Shown here: piece by piece, positions 1-8,673 of the stretch
Layout of the letters: each line of letters starts with the position of its first letter
Numbering within the stretch: position 1 is the stretch's first letter
Source: Pandoraea apista
GTDB lineage: Bacteria > Pseudomonadota > Gammaproteobacteria > Burkholderiales > Burkholderiaceae
Direction of reading: 5' to 3'
Length of the DNA: 64,000 nt
Assembly (NCBI RefSeq): GCF_001465595.2
Contig: NZ_CP013481.2
Coordinates: 2,852,001 to 2,916,000, forward strand
Translations under genes and position numbers: made by a program
Notes under the pieces: model-generated
The model's input: the letters and a program-made list of their open reading frames with translations, nothing else
Database searches by the model: none
What the model was told of the DNA's origin: nothing

Positions 1-977
1 GCGTAATTGGCGGACCACTGATCAAGCACAGTCCGGTACGGCTTGATGAAGTGCTCCTCGACAAACTTCCCCTGCTCGATAGCCAGCCGGCTGCGTTCTT
101 CACGATCATAGACAATTCGTGTCAGCGAATAGTCCTGATGCTTGAGGCTCGGCCGATAGGATTCCCCGGCTGCGGAATTCGCGTTGTAAATCTCCGGGCG
201 GTAGATTTTTTGGAAGGTGTCCATCGTACTGATGGTGCCGATCAGCTCGAGACTCGTATAGTCGCCGAGCAGATCGCCAGAAAAATAGAACGCCAGAGGC
301 GCAACGCTATTGGGAGGCATGAAATAGCGCACCTTCAGCCCCATCTTCTGGAAGTACTCATCGGTCAGGGAGTATTCATCCTGCAGGTATTCGACGCCCA
401 GCACCGGGTGTTGATTTGCCGTCCGGTGATAGGTCTTGCTGCTCGAAACACTCAGACAGATGACAGGCGGCTTCTTAAAATTTTCACGGTATGCGCTCGA
501 GTTGACGAAGCTCTTGAACAGCTTGCCGTGCAGGTCTCCGAAATCGGCGGGAACGCTGAACTCGGGTTGATTCTTGTTGTGCTCGAGTAGCAGAACGCTG
601 AAGTCGTAATCCCGAACGTAAGAGGAAAAATTGTTCCCCACGATGCCGGCAACATTCTCGCCCGTCTTGCGATCGAGAATGTTGGTCTTGAGCATTTCGA
701 TCAACGGGAGACCATTGCTGCCATCCTCACCGTCGACCGTCATTTCAACGGAGATGATCTCGAGCTTCACGGAGTAGCGATCACCTTTGGGGTTGTCCCA
801 ATGCGCCAAGGCATTGAATCGATTGTCGACCATCTGGAAGGTGTTGCGCAGGTTCTCCTGGCGACTCTGCCCGCGTGCCAGATTGGCAAAGTTTGTCGTG
901 ATTCGCGTGTTTTCCGATGGGCGATAGTCTTCGTCGAAACAAATGCTCTTGATGGCAAATGTGAAATCTTTACTCAT
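1..977 (-). CDS. mesX: MesX (DUF1852) methionine synthesis protein, 3' end cut by window
   Basis: The minus strand reads open from an ATG at 977 to the window edge: 325 codons plus two bases. The protein begins MSKDFTFAIKSICFDENYRP and the last residues visible are QWSANY. I recognise this as the DUF1852 family, whose members are about 325 residues, so only the last residue or so and the stop are missing. In Acinetobacter and other bacteria DUF1852 (MesX, proposed oxygenase) works with MesD, a MetE-like core methionine synthase that does not need folate side chains; mesD is expected just beyond the window. The ATG overlaps the stop of a 62-codon upstream frame as ATGA and has only a weak ribosome binding site, so translation may be coupled. 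The MetR-like gene upstream on the same strand fits a methionine role. Plus-strand frames here are shadows. Confidence 0.9.
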   Translation of the reverse strand, partial: MSKDFTFAIKSICFDEDYRPSENTRITTNFANLARGQSRQENLRNTFQMVDNRFNALAHWDNPKGDRYSVKLEIISVEMTVDGEDGSNGLPLIEMLKTNILDRKTGENVAGIVGNNFSSYVRDYDFSVLLLEHNKNQPEFSVPADFGDLHGKLFKSFVNSSAYRENFKKPPVICLSVSSSKTYHRTANQHPVLGVEYLQDEYSLTDEYFQKMGLKVRYFMPPNSVAPLAFYFSGDLLGDYTSLELIGTISTMDTFQKIYRPEIYNANSAAGESYRPSLKHQDYSLTRIVYDREERSRLAIEQGKFVEEHFIKPYRTVLDQWSANY

Positions 978-1162
978 TGTGATTTGGCACCCAAATTTCC
1001 AAGGCAGGACCTGCGCCTACTGCCTGCTGCTTTCAGCACTTCTCGAACGTATTCGCTGACGTGTGACTCAATGGCCATCAAGTCGGCGATTTCCAAGGCG
1101 GATTCTATGTGGGTCGATGAATGAAAAAAAGTGAATTGATCTAATAAAACCATTAGTTTCAT
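974..1162 (-). CDS. Possible 62-aa leader or coupled small protein upstream of mesX
   Basis: An open frame of 62 codons ends in TGA that overlaps the mesX ATG (ATGA). The product is not recognised. Its middle (about residues 19-46) looks helical and mildly acidic; its tail is basic, with RRR near residues 48-50. The 4-bp overlap and weak mesX ribosome site favour a real coupled gene. Against this, the ATG at 1162 has no visible Shine-Dalgarno sequence and lies inside an inverted repeat that could be an operator or part of the promoter. A shorter product from the internal ATG near residue 29 is possible. It may equally be untranslated leader. Confidence 0.3.
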   Translation of the reverse strand: MKLMVLLDQFTFFHSSTHIESALEIADLMAIESHVSEYVREVLKAAGSRRRSCLGNLGAKSQ

Positions 1163-1166
1163 TCAT
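1117..1166. promoter_or_regulatory. Inverted repeat in the mesX leader, possible MetR-type operator
   Basis: ATGAATGAAA at 1117-1126 is matched by its exact reverse complement TTTCATTCAT at 1157-1166. A second dyad, CTAAT/ATTAG (1141-1145 and 1152-1156), lies inside it. The TGAA/TTCA half-sites resemble those of MetR (consensus TGAAnnWnnTTCA), but no full 13-bp MetR box is present. The stretch is AT-rich against its surroundings and lies about 140 bp upstream of mesX, between mesX and the MetR-like gene. Confidence 0.4.
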
Positions 1167-1381
1167 GTGGGGGTAGGGGACGGGTGGTTTGCGCGCAGAA
1201 GCGCCCACGTCCGATGAAGAACGGCGGCAAATGCGGAAAGGAAGTGTGCGTCGGATGACGCACGGTGGGGCCAGACGGTTGCCTTGGCTGGCGTGCGTTA
1301 TCCGTGGTGGTTGCGTGCTTGTGAGCGGACAGTTTTCATGTCCCTATGAACAGCGTTCATGGATGCAACAAAGACTCGGCA

Positions 1382-2272
1382 TCAGGCGGCAGTGGGCTTT
1401 TTTGCCTGGTCGATGAATGCGCGTAGATATTCGGTGTCCATATCTGCTTCGCGAGCGCCCAGGTAGATGTGCTTCGCGATGCCATTCTTGCCCAGCCGGA
1501 CCGGCACGACATCCATCTTGTCTGCGTACTCCAGCACTAACCAGCGCGGCAGTGCTCCCACGCCACGGCCGCTGGCAATCATCTGCAGCATGATGTCGGT
1601 GGTTTCTATCGCCTTATGGCGCCTGGGCGTAATGCCAGCGGGCGCGAGAAACATGGCGTAGATATCCAGACGGTCGATCGGCACCGGATATGTCACCAGC
1701 ACCTCATCGGCGAGCTGCTTGGGCTTGATGTATGCCTCTTTGGCGAGCTTATGGTTGCCGGCAACGACGAGGACTTGCTCGTAGTCGAAGACCGGTTCGA
1801 ATATCAGGCCCGGCTTGTCCAGCGGATCGGGGGTGACCAGCAGGTCGATCTCATAACCGAACAGCGCGCCGATACCACCGAACTGGAATTTCTGCTTGAC
1901 GTCTACGTCCACGTCCGGCCACGCGGCCAGATACGGCGACACGACTTTCAACAACCACTGGTAACAAGGGTGGCACTCCATGCCGATGCGCAGGGTGCCG
2001 CGCTCACCTTGGGCGAACTGCTGTAACCGTTCCTCCGCCAGGTTCAACTGCGGCAACACGCGGTTGGCCACCGCAAGCAGGTATTGCCCGGCCTGGGTCA
2101 GGCGAAGGCTCCGACCTTCGCGCAGCCAAATGTCCGTGCCGAGTTGCTGTTCCAGCTTCTTCATGCTGTGGCTTAACGCCGACTGCGTGACGTGCAGGAC
2201 GCCAGCGGCGGCGGTCAGCGAACCTTGCTTTTCCACCTCCTGCACGATGGACAAATGGATGCGATCAAGCAT
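1382..2272 (-). CDS. metR: LysR-family transcriptional regulator, MetR-like
   Basis: 296 residues, normal for LysR proteins. The N-terminal winged helix-turn-helix (about 1-65) contains SLTAAAGVLHVTQSALSHSM. The effector domain carries features I associate with E. coli MetR: MECHPCYQWL near residue 98, FDYE near 162, and a YPVPIDRLDIY stretch followed by FLAPAGITP. MetR uses homocysteine as co-inducer to control methionine synthase genes. The gene stands upstream of mesX on the same strand, which supports a role in methionine synthesis control. A near-consensus MetR box starts 7 bp before the ATG, suggesting autoregulation. No clear Shine-Dalgarno sequence precedes the ATG. The subfamily call rests on these motifs and on context. 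Confidence 0.82.
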   Translation of the reverse strand: MLDRIHLSIVQEVEKQGSLTAAAGVLHVTQSALSHSMKKLEQQLGTDIWLREGRSLRLTQAGQYLLAVANRVLPQLNLAEERLQQFAQGERGTLRIGMECHPCYQWLLKVVSPYLAAWPDVDVDVKQKFQFGGIGALFGYEIDLLVTPDPLDKPGLIFEPVFDYEQVLVVAGNHKLAKEAYIKPKQLADEVLVTYPVPIDRLDIYAMFLAPAGITPRRHKAIETTDIMLQMIASGRGVGALPRWLVLEYADKMDVVPVRLGKNGIAKHIYLGAREADMDTEYLRAFIDQAKKPTAA

Positions 2273-2278
2273 GATAAA

Positions 2279-2291
2279 TGAGTGAAATTCA
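2279..2291. promoter_or_regulatory. MetR-box-like site at the start of the MetR-like gene
   Basis: TGAGTGAAATTCA fits the E. coli MetR consensus TGAAnnWnnTTCA with one mismatch. It lies 7 bp upstream of the regulator's ATG, where bound protein would block its expression. Confidence 0.45.
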
Positions 2292-2869
2292 TGTTTATGG
2301 CGGATTTCTCCATTCTACGTGATCACTCCGTGCACTGACGTTTTGTCAATTCGAGGATGTTGGAAGAGGGGGAAAGAGGGGGATCGTCTGCTATGAGATC
2401 CATCAGATTGTGAGTCGTCCAATCCCTCCGGACGTTTATTTAGGCGAGAATGCTCGCCGGGAAGAGGTGTCTGATGAATCGATTTAGATATGAAAAGTGG
2501 CATGCCACCACGATACCGAAACCAGCGCGTGCCCATTGTCTAGGGTCGCCGTCGCCGGGAAACTGATTCAGGCGAACCACTGCGCGGGTGTGAAGCAAGC
2601 TTTGTTGTACTGGTTAGCCAATGCTTCGGCAGCAGTATCGGGACGCGCGCGCGAAATCAGCCGAAGGACGACAGGTACCGGTACGGCATTTGAGCAATCA
2701 TCAAATGGTGCCGAATCATGCGTGAGGTGTTGCTCGCATTCCGAGCAAAAACCAGCGCTAGCGCAACACTTCAAATTGGCACCTGTCATTCGCATAATCT
2801 ATATTATGTTAAATATCATTGTGACCATATGTCCCAGCCGTCTCCGCTAACTATAGCGGTCACATTCGG
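2292..2869. other. Gene-poor intergenic stretch, about 580 bp
   Basis: I see no convincing gene here. Frames of 73 to 117 codons exist on both strands but show no recognisable family and no good ribosome site. Visible structure: a perfect 6-bp hairpin GGCGAG-AATG-CTCGCC (2443-2458) without a T-run; an AT-rich patch near 2795-2830; CCGCTA/TAGCGG (2844-2859) nested in GTGACC/GGTCAC (2821-2863), just after the penicillin-binding protein stop. Possibly decayed sequence. Confidence 0.5.
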
Positions 2870-5800
2870 CTACTGTTGCACCGACCTCGCGCCCGCCACC
2901 ACCGTATTCCCTCTGAATCCATCGAGAGATCGGTTTGAAACCTGTGCCGCATCCGTGTCAAGCAACGGCTGAAGTACCGGAGCCAGGGACTTCAACAATT
3001 GCACCGCCATCGCACTCGTAAAGTCGTAGCGTGCCGCATACGGCGCGTGCACATAGGCGGTGAGCGCGCCAAAAAATCGATTGCCAATCCCGAAAACGAA
3101 GGTCGCCGTCCGATTAACCTTGCGTGACTCGATCAGTCGATGCTCCCGCGAGAATACGTTGAAGCGCTGATCGCCAGTCCCCGTCTTGCCGTAGACACCC
3201 AGCACGCGACCGTTAGAGATTGGAACGCCGTCTGCCAACCGCTTAGCTGTGCCGCCGAGGACGACGTCGCGCAACAATCCGTGCACCACCTCGACGATCT
3301 CGGGCGACAGCACCGCCTGCCCGCCCGCGGGCGCGTACGCAAAATGCGTCTCGTAGGGCGTGTTCTGCGCGAATTCGAGCGTGGTGAGGCTCCGGGCTGG
3401 CACCGCCACGCCCTCCCCCGCGACGATCCCGATCAATTGCGCAAGCGCAGCGGGCCGGTCACCCGAAGCGCCAATCGCCGCAGCATACGAAGGCGTGATC
3501 GCCGCAAACGGATAACCGAGCGCGCGCCACGATGCGCCGATTTCCTCATACGCCTGTAACTCCACCATGTGCCTGATCCGGCTATCTTGCGTCGCGTGAT
3601 ACCGTGTTTTGAAGAGCCACGAATACGCCGTCACGCGCGCATCGCGGCTGGCGGTTTGCACGTCCGCTTCCGTCGCATCAGGATGATCGCGCAGGTAGTT
3701 GACCGTCCAAAGTTCGAGCGGATGCACGCTTGCGATATAACCTCGATCGTTCAGGTTGAATCTGTCGATACCGTACTTCGCGTAGAGCTTCGCGAGATCC
3801 TCGGGCGTCAGCCATGTTGCTGGCGTGCCCTTCAGGGCGGCGCGCATCTGCGCGTCGAACCACGTCTCGGATGCGTCGGGGGCAACGCTGCGCAAGACCG
3901 TCGCAATCTTCGGCGGCGACTTGCGCACGTCACGCAGCAGCGCCGCTAGCGCTTCGTCGGGCGTCATGCCATGGTATTTCGCATAGAAGCGATGTTCGTA
4001 GACGCGGCTTTCCTGCTCGGCAAACCGCATAAGATACTTCCCGCGCTCGGCCGGGTCGCCGAGCCATTGTGATGACGGCCCTGCGGTCTGGATCATTTCG
4101 TATCGCACGATATCGCGCATCAGGCGCACAAACACCAGATTCACCGAATGCTGGAACGCTCGATGCACAGTGAGGATGCTGCCATTATCCGTCGCGTCGA
4201 AATTGGTGAATGTCTGAGCGCCACCGCCCGTGAAAAATGTCTCGCCAGTGCTCGCGGAATACTTGCGCTCGACGGCGGCATTGAGCATCGCGCGCAGCGA
4301 GCGATCCGACGTGTGGGACAGATAATCGAGCGCCCAGCGTGTCAGCACGTCCTGCCTGTCGGGTCTGATGTGGCGCAGATCTTCCGTGCTCATCGGCGCG
4401 TAGCGCGCATGCAGTTCTGAAACGATTTGCAGATACGTGATCAGTGTGCGTAGCTTGGCCGTCGAACCGAGATTCAGGCGCGCGCCCTCATTAACATCGA
4501 ACGGCTGGTTCACGCTGTCGGTTTGCACGCGCACGAGGTTCGCGCCGTTGCTTCGCTCGAACAGTGTGAAGCTGAAGGCGATTCGCGACGGATCGTCCTT
4601 TGGCCGCAGCATCTCGAAGCCATACAGACCTGCCGCCTTCGCCCCTTCTGGGGTCGTGGCACGCGCAAGCCTTTCGCTAACCGCCTGTTGCACCGGGTCG
4701 TCAAGTGTCGCGTGTACGGAGAGGTCGAGGCGGTCGAGATCGTAGAAGCTCGCCACACCGAGTGTATTTAGCAAATCTGTGCGCAGCGCATTAATCGCCT
4801 TGCGCGTGACAAACGAGGCTTCCGGATGTATCGGCATCGCGTGCTTCAGATCAAGATGGACCATGAGTGTGGCATCGCGTAGCGATGTCGAGATGATCCC
4901 GTTGGTGGCCAGCAACCGCACATAGCTGTCCGTCAATTGTTCGAGCGCGGCGTTGTCCCGGCGCAGGAAATATGACGGCGCGCGCTGCGCAATGATCAGT
5001 GAGAGCACCTGTTTGAACGCGACCGCCTGCGCACCGAGTGTGTCGGCATGCTCAGGTGCCGACAGCAGGCGGTTCACGTCGTCGAAGTCGCGCCCATACC
5101 AGATCGCGAGGCCGTCGCCGATGCCCGCGATTTCGCCTACGCCGGGCTGCGCGGCCAGCGGCACCGTGTTCAGGTAGCTGACGACGATCTGCCTGCGCGC
5201 CAGTAGCGTCTCCGGCCCGCCGAGATAGGCGCGCACAGAGGCAGACGCGATTTGCCGCAGTTTTTCGGTCGGCGTCGCGGTGCGGCCGCCGGGCGAATGA
5301 CGGAACTTCTCGATCTGGGTGGCGAGGGTGCTACCCCCTGGGCTCGGCTGGTTCCTGACGAACATGCGCACGCCCTGGTCGTACAGCGCACGACTGAGAC
5401 GGCGCCAGTTGATCGCCGGGTTGAGGTTCGGCTGATCGGCGTCAAGCAGATTGCGGTCCTCGATGAATAGCAACGCATTGACGATGACTGGCGGAATCGC
5501 CTCGAAGCCGTTGTAGATCCGCTCTGGGTAGCGTGCGAGGTAGAGTGGTATTCCCGTTGCATCGAACAGTTGCAGCCCAGCCTGATCCTTCTCCTCGTAC
5601 GGCAAAAACAGCCCATGATCCGCCATTGAGGTCATCTCGGGGGATTCGCGCACCTGCGCCGTGATGGAAAAGCCCCGGTCGGCCAAACGCCGCTCGAAGG
5701 TGGGCAAGGACGCGTAGCCGAGGCGCCTGTCGTATGGACCGCCGGCCACCGGGAATCGGGCGGTGTCGCTTGGGCCGTCGGCAACGGCGAAATGGATGTC

Positions 5801-5980
5801 ACGTCCCAGCTCGGACAGGTAGCGCGCCTGCAGCCGAGAGGTTTCGATTTCGGTCCGAAGAAGTAGCGCCGCAATCACAAGGACGATCAGAATACCGGCG
5901 AGCAGCAGCCACCTGATTCGCCGCACAGAAGATGTGGTGGCAGGAGCGCGAAGAGGTACTTGAACCAGACGCCGATCCAT
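2870..5980 (-). CDS. Bifunctional transglycosylase/transpeptidase, large class A-type PBP
   Basis: 1036 residues, longer than typical PBP1A/1B. Residues 1-22 are cytoplasmic and 23-41 form one membrane anchor; the rest is periplasmic. The glycosyltransferase 51 domain spans about 140-330: catalytic Glu in FIEDRNL (E173) and GGSTLATQIEKF (215-226). The His usual after the EDxxF motif is not in place. The penicillin-binding domain shows the SxxK nucleophile in GSTAKL (S506-K509), SVN (612-614) and KTGT (932-935), so both active sites look usable. About 300 residues between SxN and KTG exceed the usual length and form a family-specific insertion. The protein should polymerise and cross-link peptidoglycan at the inner membrane. 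No operon partner is adjacent. It belongs to a long proteobacterial group different from mrcA/mrcB, so no symbol is given. Confidence 0.88.
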   Translation of the reverse strand: MDRRLVQVPLRAPATTSSVRRIRWLLLAGILIVLVIAALLLRTEIETSRLQARYLSELGRDIHFAVADGPSDTARFPVAGGPYDRRLGYASLPTFERRLADRGFSITAQVRESPEMTSMADHGLFLPYEEKDQAGLQLFDATGIPLYLARYPERIYNGFEAIPPVIVNALLFIEDRNLLDADQPNLNPAINWRRLSRALYDQGVRMFVRNQPSPGGSTLATQIEKFRHSPGGRTATPTEKLRQIASASVRAYLGGPETLLARRQIVVSYLNTVPLAAQPGVGEIAGIGDGLAIWYGRDFDDVNRLLSAPEHADTLGAQAVAFKQVLSLIIAQRAPSYFLRRDNAALEQLTDSYVRLLATNGIISTSLRDATLMVHLDLKHAMPIHPEASFVTRKAINALRTDLLNTLGVASFYDLDRLDLSVHATLDDPVQQAVSERLARATTPEGAKAAGLYGFEMLRPKDDPSRIAFSFTLFERSNGANLVRVQTDSVNQPFDVNEGARLNLGSTAKLRTLITYLQIVSELHARYAPMSTEDLRHIRPDRQDVLTRWALDYLSHTSDRSLRAMLNAAVERKYSASTGETFFTGGGAQTFTNFDATDNGSILTVHRAFQHSVNLVFVRLMRDIVRYEMIQTAGPSSQWLGDPAERGKYLMRFAEQESRVYEHRFYAKYHGMTPDEALAALLRDVRKSPPKIATVLRSVAPDASETWFDAQMRAALKGTPATWLTPEDLAKLYAKYGIDRFNLNDRGYIASVHPLELWTVNYLRDHPDATEADVQTASRDARVTAYSWLFKTRYHATQDSRIRHMVELQAYEEIGASWRALGYPFAAITPSYAAAIGASGDRPAALAQLIGIVAGEGVAVPARSLTTLEFAQNTPYETHFAYAPAGGQAVLSPEIVEVVHGLLRDVVLGGTAKRLADGVPISNGRVLGVYGKTGTGDQRFNVFSREHRLIESRKVNRTATFVFGIGNRFFGALTAYVHAPYAARYDFTSAMAVQLLKSLAPVLQPLLDTDAAQVSNRSLDGFRGNTVVAGARSVQQ

Positions 5981-6233
5981 GATGGGGTCTTCCGGGTGGC
6001 ACGAGCCGTGCCGATATTAGTCGAGCATATTTCCCTGATAAATCGCCATGCGGAGTTTCCCGCGCATTGTCGCCGTATCTCTCAATCTTGCCGGAAGCAA
6101 ATGAGAGCCACGTGCTGTACGAGCGTCGATACGACAGTTTCAGCGCGCGAAACGCACCAGCAGGACTGCGGGGTTGCGGGGTTGCCGCCGGAGTGAAGAC
6201 GCTTTCCAGTCTTATGTCTTGACGGGAGGTGTT

Positions 6234-6980
6234 TTACTTTCGAGCCCTCCCCTCGCTTTCATCAGCCGATCGCCACTGGGCTGCCGACGCGCCCGCCAGC
6301 TCGCGCACCCGGGTCTCGTCGCTGGCGAATGTGCGCGCGTTCCCAACGTAGACCACCCGCCCGTCATCGAGCACACAGGCGCTATCCGCAATTGACAAAG
6401 CCGCACGCAGGTTTTGCTCGACCAGCAATACGGAGATGCCTTCGTCACGCATTGCCACCACAACGTTGAAAACCTCTTGTACGATTCGCGGCGCCAAACC
6501 TTGAGACGGCTCGTCGAGCAGCAGCAGCTTTGGATTGAGCATGAGCGCGCGGGCAATCGCAAGCATCTCCTGCTCCCCACCAGACAACTGGTGGCCTTTG
6601 CTTGCGCGGCGCTCGCCTAAGCGCGGAAAGGTCTTATAGATGCGCTCGACGCTCCATGTTCCGGCGCGCTCAAGCGGTACCTGCAGGTTCTCCTCCACAC
6701 TCAGGCCTGCAAACACACGGCGCCCCTCGGGGACGTACCCTACGCCGAGCGATGCCGTACGGAATGGCGGCCAGTCGGTGGTGTCCTTGCCGAACATGCG
6801 AATGCTCCCGTCGCGGGGTGGCGTCAAGCCCATCAGACTGCGCAAAGTCGTGGTTTTGCCCGCGCCATTGCGTCCTAGGAGAGCCACGATCTCCCCTTCC
6901 CGTACCTCGATGGATACGCCGTGAAGAACATGACTCTTGCCGTAATAAGTCTGCAACCCGTTGGCTTCCAGTACCTTCAT
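6234..6980 (-). CDS. livF: Branched-chain amino acid ABC transporter ATP-binding protein LivF
   Basis: 248 residues. Walker A GRNGAGKTT (about 36-44), ABC signature LSGGEQ (about 131-136), Walker B LLLLDEP (about 151-157) and the switch His region are intact. The VPEGRRVF stretch is typical of LivF as opposed to LivG. This is the last gene of the uptake operon and starts inside the livG stop (ATGA overlap). It energises uptake of branched-chain amino acids or a related amide/urea-type substrate through the LivHM channel. Confidence 0.93.
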   Translation of the reverse strand: MKVLEANGLQTYYGKSHVLHGVSIEVREGEIVALLGRNGAGKTTTLRSLMGLTPPRDGSIRMFGKDTTDWPPFRTASLGVGYVPEGRRVFAGLSVEENLQVPLERAGTWSVERIYKTFPRLGERRASKGHQLSGGEQEMLAIARALMLNPKLLLLDEPSQGLAPRIVQEVFNVVVAMRDEGISVLLVEQNLRAALSIADSACVLDDGRVVYVGNARTFASDETRVRELAGASAAQWRSADESEGRARK

Positions 6981-7726
6981 TTCGGCGCTCCCAGGTAGGC
7001 GGCCTGCACCTGTTCGTTCGCGGCAATCTCCGGCGGTGTGCCCTCGGCTAACACGCGCCCTTCTGCGAGTACTGTGATGCGTTGCGCCAACTCGAAAATG
7101 ACACGCATGTCATGCTCGATCAGGATCATCGACAGCCCCTGCTCCCAATTGAGCTTACGGATAAGTTGCGTGATCTCGTAAGTTTCCTGGTCAGCCATAC
7201 CCGCCGTAGGCTCGTCGAGCAGCAAAAGCGTCGGATTGAGCGCAAGCGACATCAGAATCTCGGTGGCGCGCTGGTCCCCCAGCGGCAACTCGTTCACACT
7301 TCGGTCGCAGCGCTCAGACAAGGCGGCCAGCCCGATCAACGTATCGGTACGCGTCTCGATCCGTCGGCGCTCCTCGGAGGGAAGCCACAAATCAAGGCGG
7401 TGGTGGGCTGCGATCTCGACCGCAAAGCGTACGTTCTCGCGCGCGGAGAGTTCAGGAAAGACCTCGGTAATCTGAAAGGTACGCGCCATTCCCATCGTGA
7501 CGCGGCGATGGGCAGGGATCGCCGTGACATCTTCGCCCTTGAATAGAATGCGGCCCGCGGTCGGTAGATACAGACCGCTGAGCAGATTGAAAAACGTCGT
7601 CTTTCCAGCGCCGTTTGGGCCGATTACCGCACGTAGCTCGCCCATGTCGATCGACATCGATACCCTGTCCACGGCATGCAGGCTGCCGAACTGGTGCGAG
7701 ACGTCGTCGACGACAAGCAGGCTCAT
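6977..7726 (-). CDS. livG: Branched-chain amino acid ABC transporter ATP-binding protein LivG
   Basis: 249 residues from the ATG at 7726, which overlaps the livM stop by 4 bp. An in-frame extension upstream overlaps livM and is not coding. Walker A GPNGAGKTT, the LivG-typical GMARTFQ (about 80-86) and Walker B LLLLDEPTAG with GMADQE are present. The signature region reads LPLGDQRATEI instead of the usual LSYGxQRxLEI, a mild deviation also seen in some LivG relatives. It pairs with LivF as the ATPase heterodimer. Confidence 0.93.
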   Translation of the reverse strand: MSLLVVDDVSHQFGSLHAVDRVSMSIDMGELRAVIGPNGAGKTTFFNLLSGLYLPTAGRILFKGEDVTAIPAHRRVTMGMARTFQITEVFPELSARENVRFAVEIAAHHRLDLWLPSEERRRIETRTDTLIGLAALSERCDRSVNELPLGDQRATEILMSLALNPTLLLLDEPTAGMADQETYEITQLIRKLNWEQGLSMILIEHDMRVIFELAQRITVLAEGRVLAEGTPPEIAANEQVQAAYLGAPK

Positions 7727-8673
7727 GGTCTGCCTCGCCGATCGAGCACGCCAAGAACACCGCGCGGAAAGAACACCACGACCAGGATGAACAGCAGGCC
7801 AATGAATGACATCCAATTCTCGGTGCGGCTCGAAATGAAATCCTGGACCACCACGAAGATCGCAGCCCCGATCAACGGTCCCCAGAACGACCGCATTCCG
7901 CCAAGTACCGCCATGATGACGAAGTCGCCCGACTGATCCCACCGAAGGCCATGCGGGTCCGCAAAGTTATTCAGCAGCGCGAAGAGTGTGCCAGCCAAGC
8001 TCACAAAGAAGCACGAGATGACGAACGACAACCAGATATGCCACTCGATCGGAATGCCCAGGAAGCGCGCGCGCTTTTCGTTCTCGCGGATCGCCAGAAG
8101 CGTGTGGCCGAAGGGCGAACGCAATATGGCTGCCATGATGGTCACCGAAATCGCGAAGCATGCAAGCACGAAGTAGTAGAACAGGCGTTCGTCGGAGAAG
8201 ATGTCGATGGCGTACGAGCCGAGCCGGATCGGCATGCGATGCCAGCCCGACAGACCGTCGTCGCCGCCGGTAACCGCGTTCCACGTAAACGCAATGAAAT
8301 AGAAGACCTGACCGAAGGCGATGGTTGCCATCGCAAAGTACACACCGCGTAATCGAACGATCAGCGCCCCTATCGCCGCCGCAGCCAATGTCCCGGCGAC
8401 AACGCCAATCAGGATTCCGAGCAGAGTGTCCGGTGTCAGATAGCGAATGGTCATGCCGACGCCGTAGGCGCCGAGGCCGAAATAAGCCGCATGGCCGAAA
8501 GAGAGCACGCCAGTGAATCCCAGCAGGAAGTTCAACGCCATCGCGGCCAACGCCATGACAAGCACCCGCGTGCCCAATGCCGGATAGCCGCCAATCGCGC
8601 CGATCCAGAAAGGCATGGTCAGAAGCGCGGCCCCGACGAGTCCGTTGCTCAGATGTCGCAAAGCCTGACTCAC
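7723..8673 (-). CDS. livM: Branched-chain amino acid ABC transporter permease LivM
   Basis: 316 residues from a GTG at 8673 that overlaps the livH stop (GTGA). Longer frames upstream run through livH in the wrong frame. About nine hydrophobic segments; LLGFTGVLSFGHAAYFGLGA is the classic LivM signature near the N-terminus, and the cytoplasmic loop with LAIRENEKRARFLGI contacts the ATPase. It forms the inner-membrane channel together with LivH. Confidence 0.92.
   Translation of the reverse strand: MSQALRHLSNGLVGAALLTMPFWIGAIGGYPALGTRVLVMALAAMALNFLLGFTGVLSFGHAAYFGLGAYGVGMTIRYLTPDTLLGILIGVVAGTLAAAAIGALIVRLRGVYFAMATIAFGQVFYFIAFTWNAVTGGDDGLSGWHRMPIRLGSYAIDIFSDERLFYYFVLACFAISVTIMAAILRSPFGHTLLAIRENEKRARFLGIPIEWHIWLSFVISCFFVSLAGTLFALLNNFADPHGLRWDQSGDFVIMAVLGGMRSFWGPLIGAAIFVVVQDFISSRTENWMSFIGLLFILVVVFFPRGVLGVLDRRGRP

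Noticed and set aside
51..590. 179-codon plus-strand frame
   Set aside because: It lies antisense inside mesX, whose minus-strand protein is clearly recognisable; a shadow frame.
2443..2458. Perfect hairpin GGCGAG-AATG-CTCGCC as terminator
   Set aside because: No T-run on either strand and no gene ending nearby.
2497..2850. 117-codon plus-strand frame in the gene-poor gap
   Set aside because: Cys/Ala/Ser-rich, no family, no ribosome site, runs through the AT-rich patch.
7727..7942. N-terminal extension of livG to 7942
   Set aside because: Overlaps livM; the family start is the ATG at 7726.
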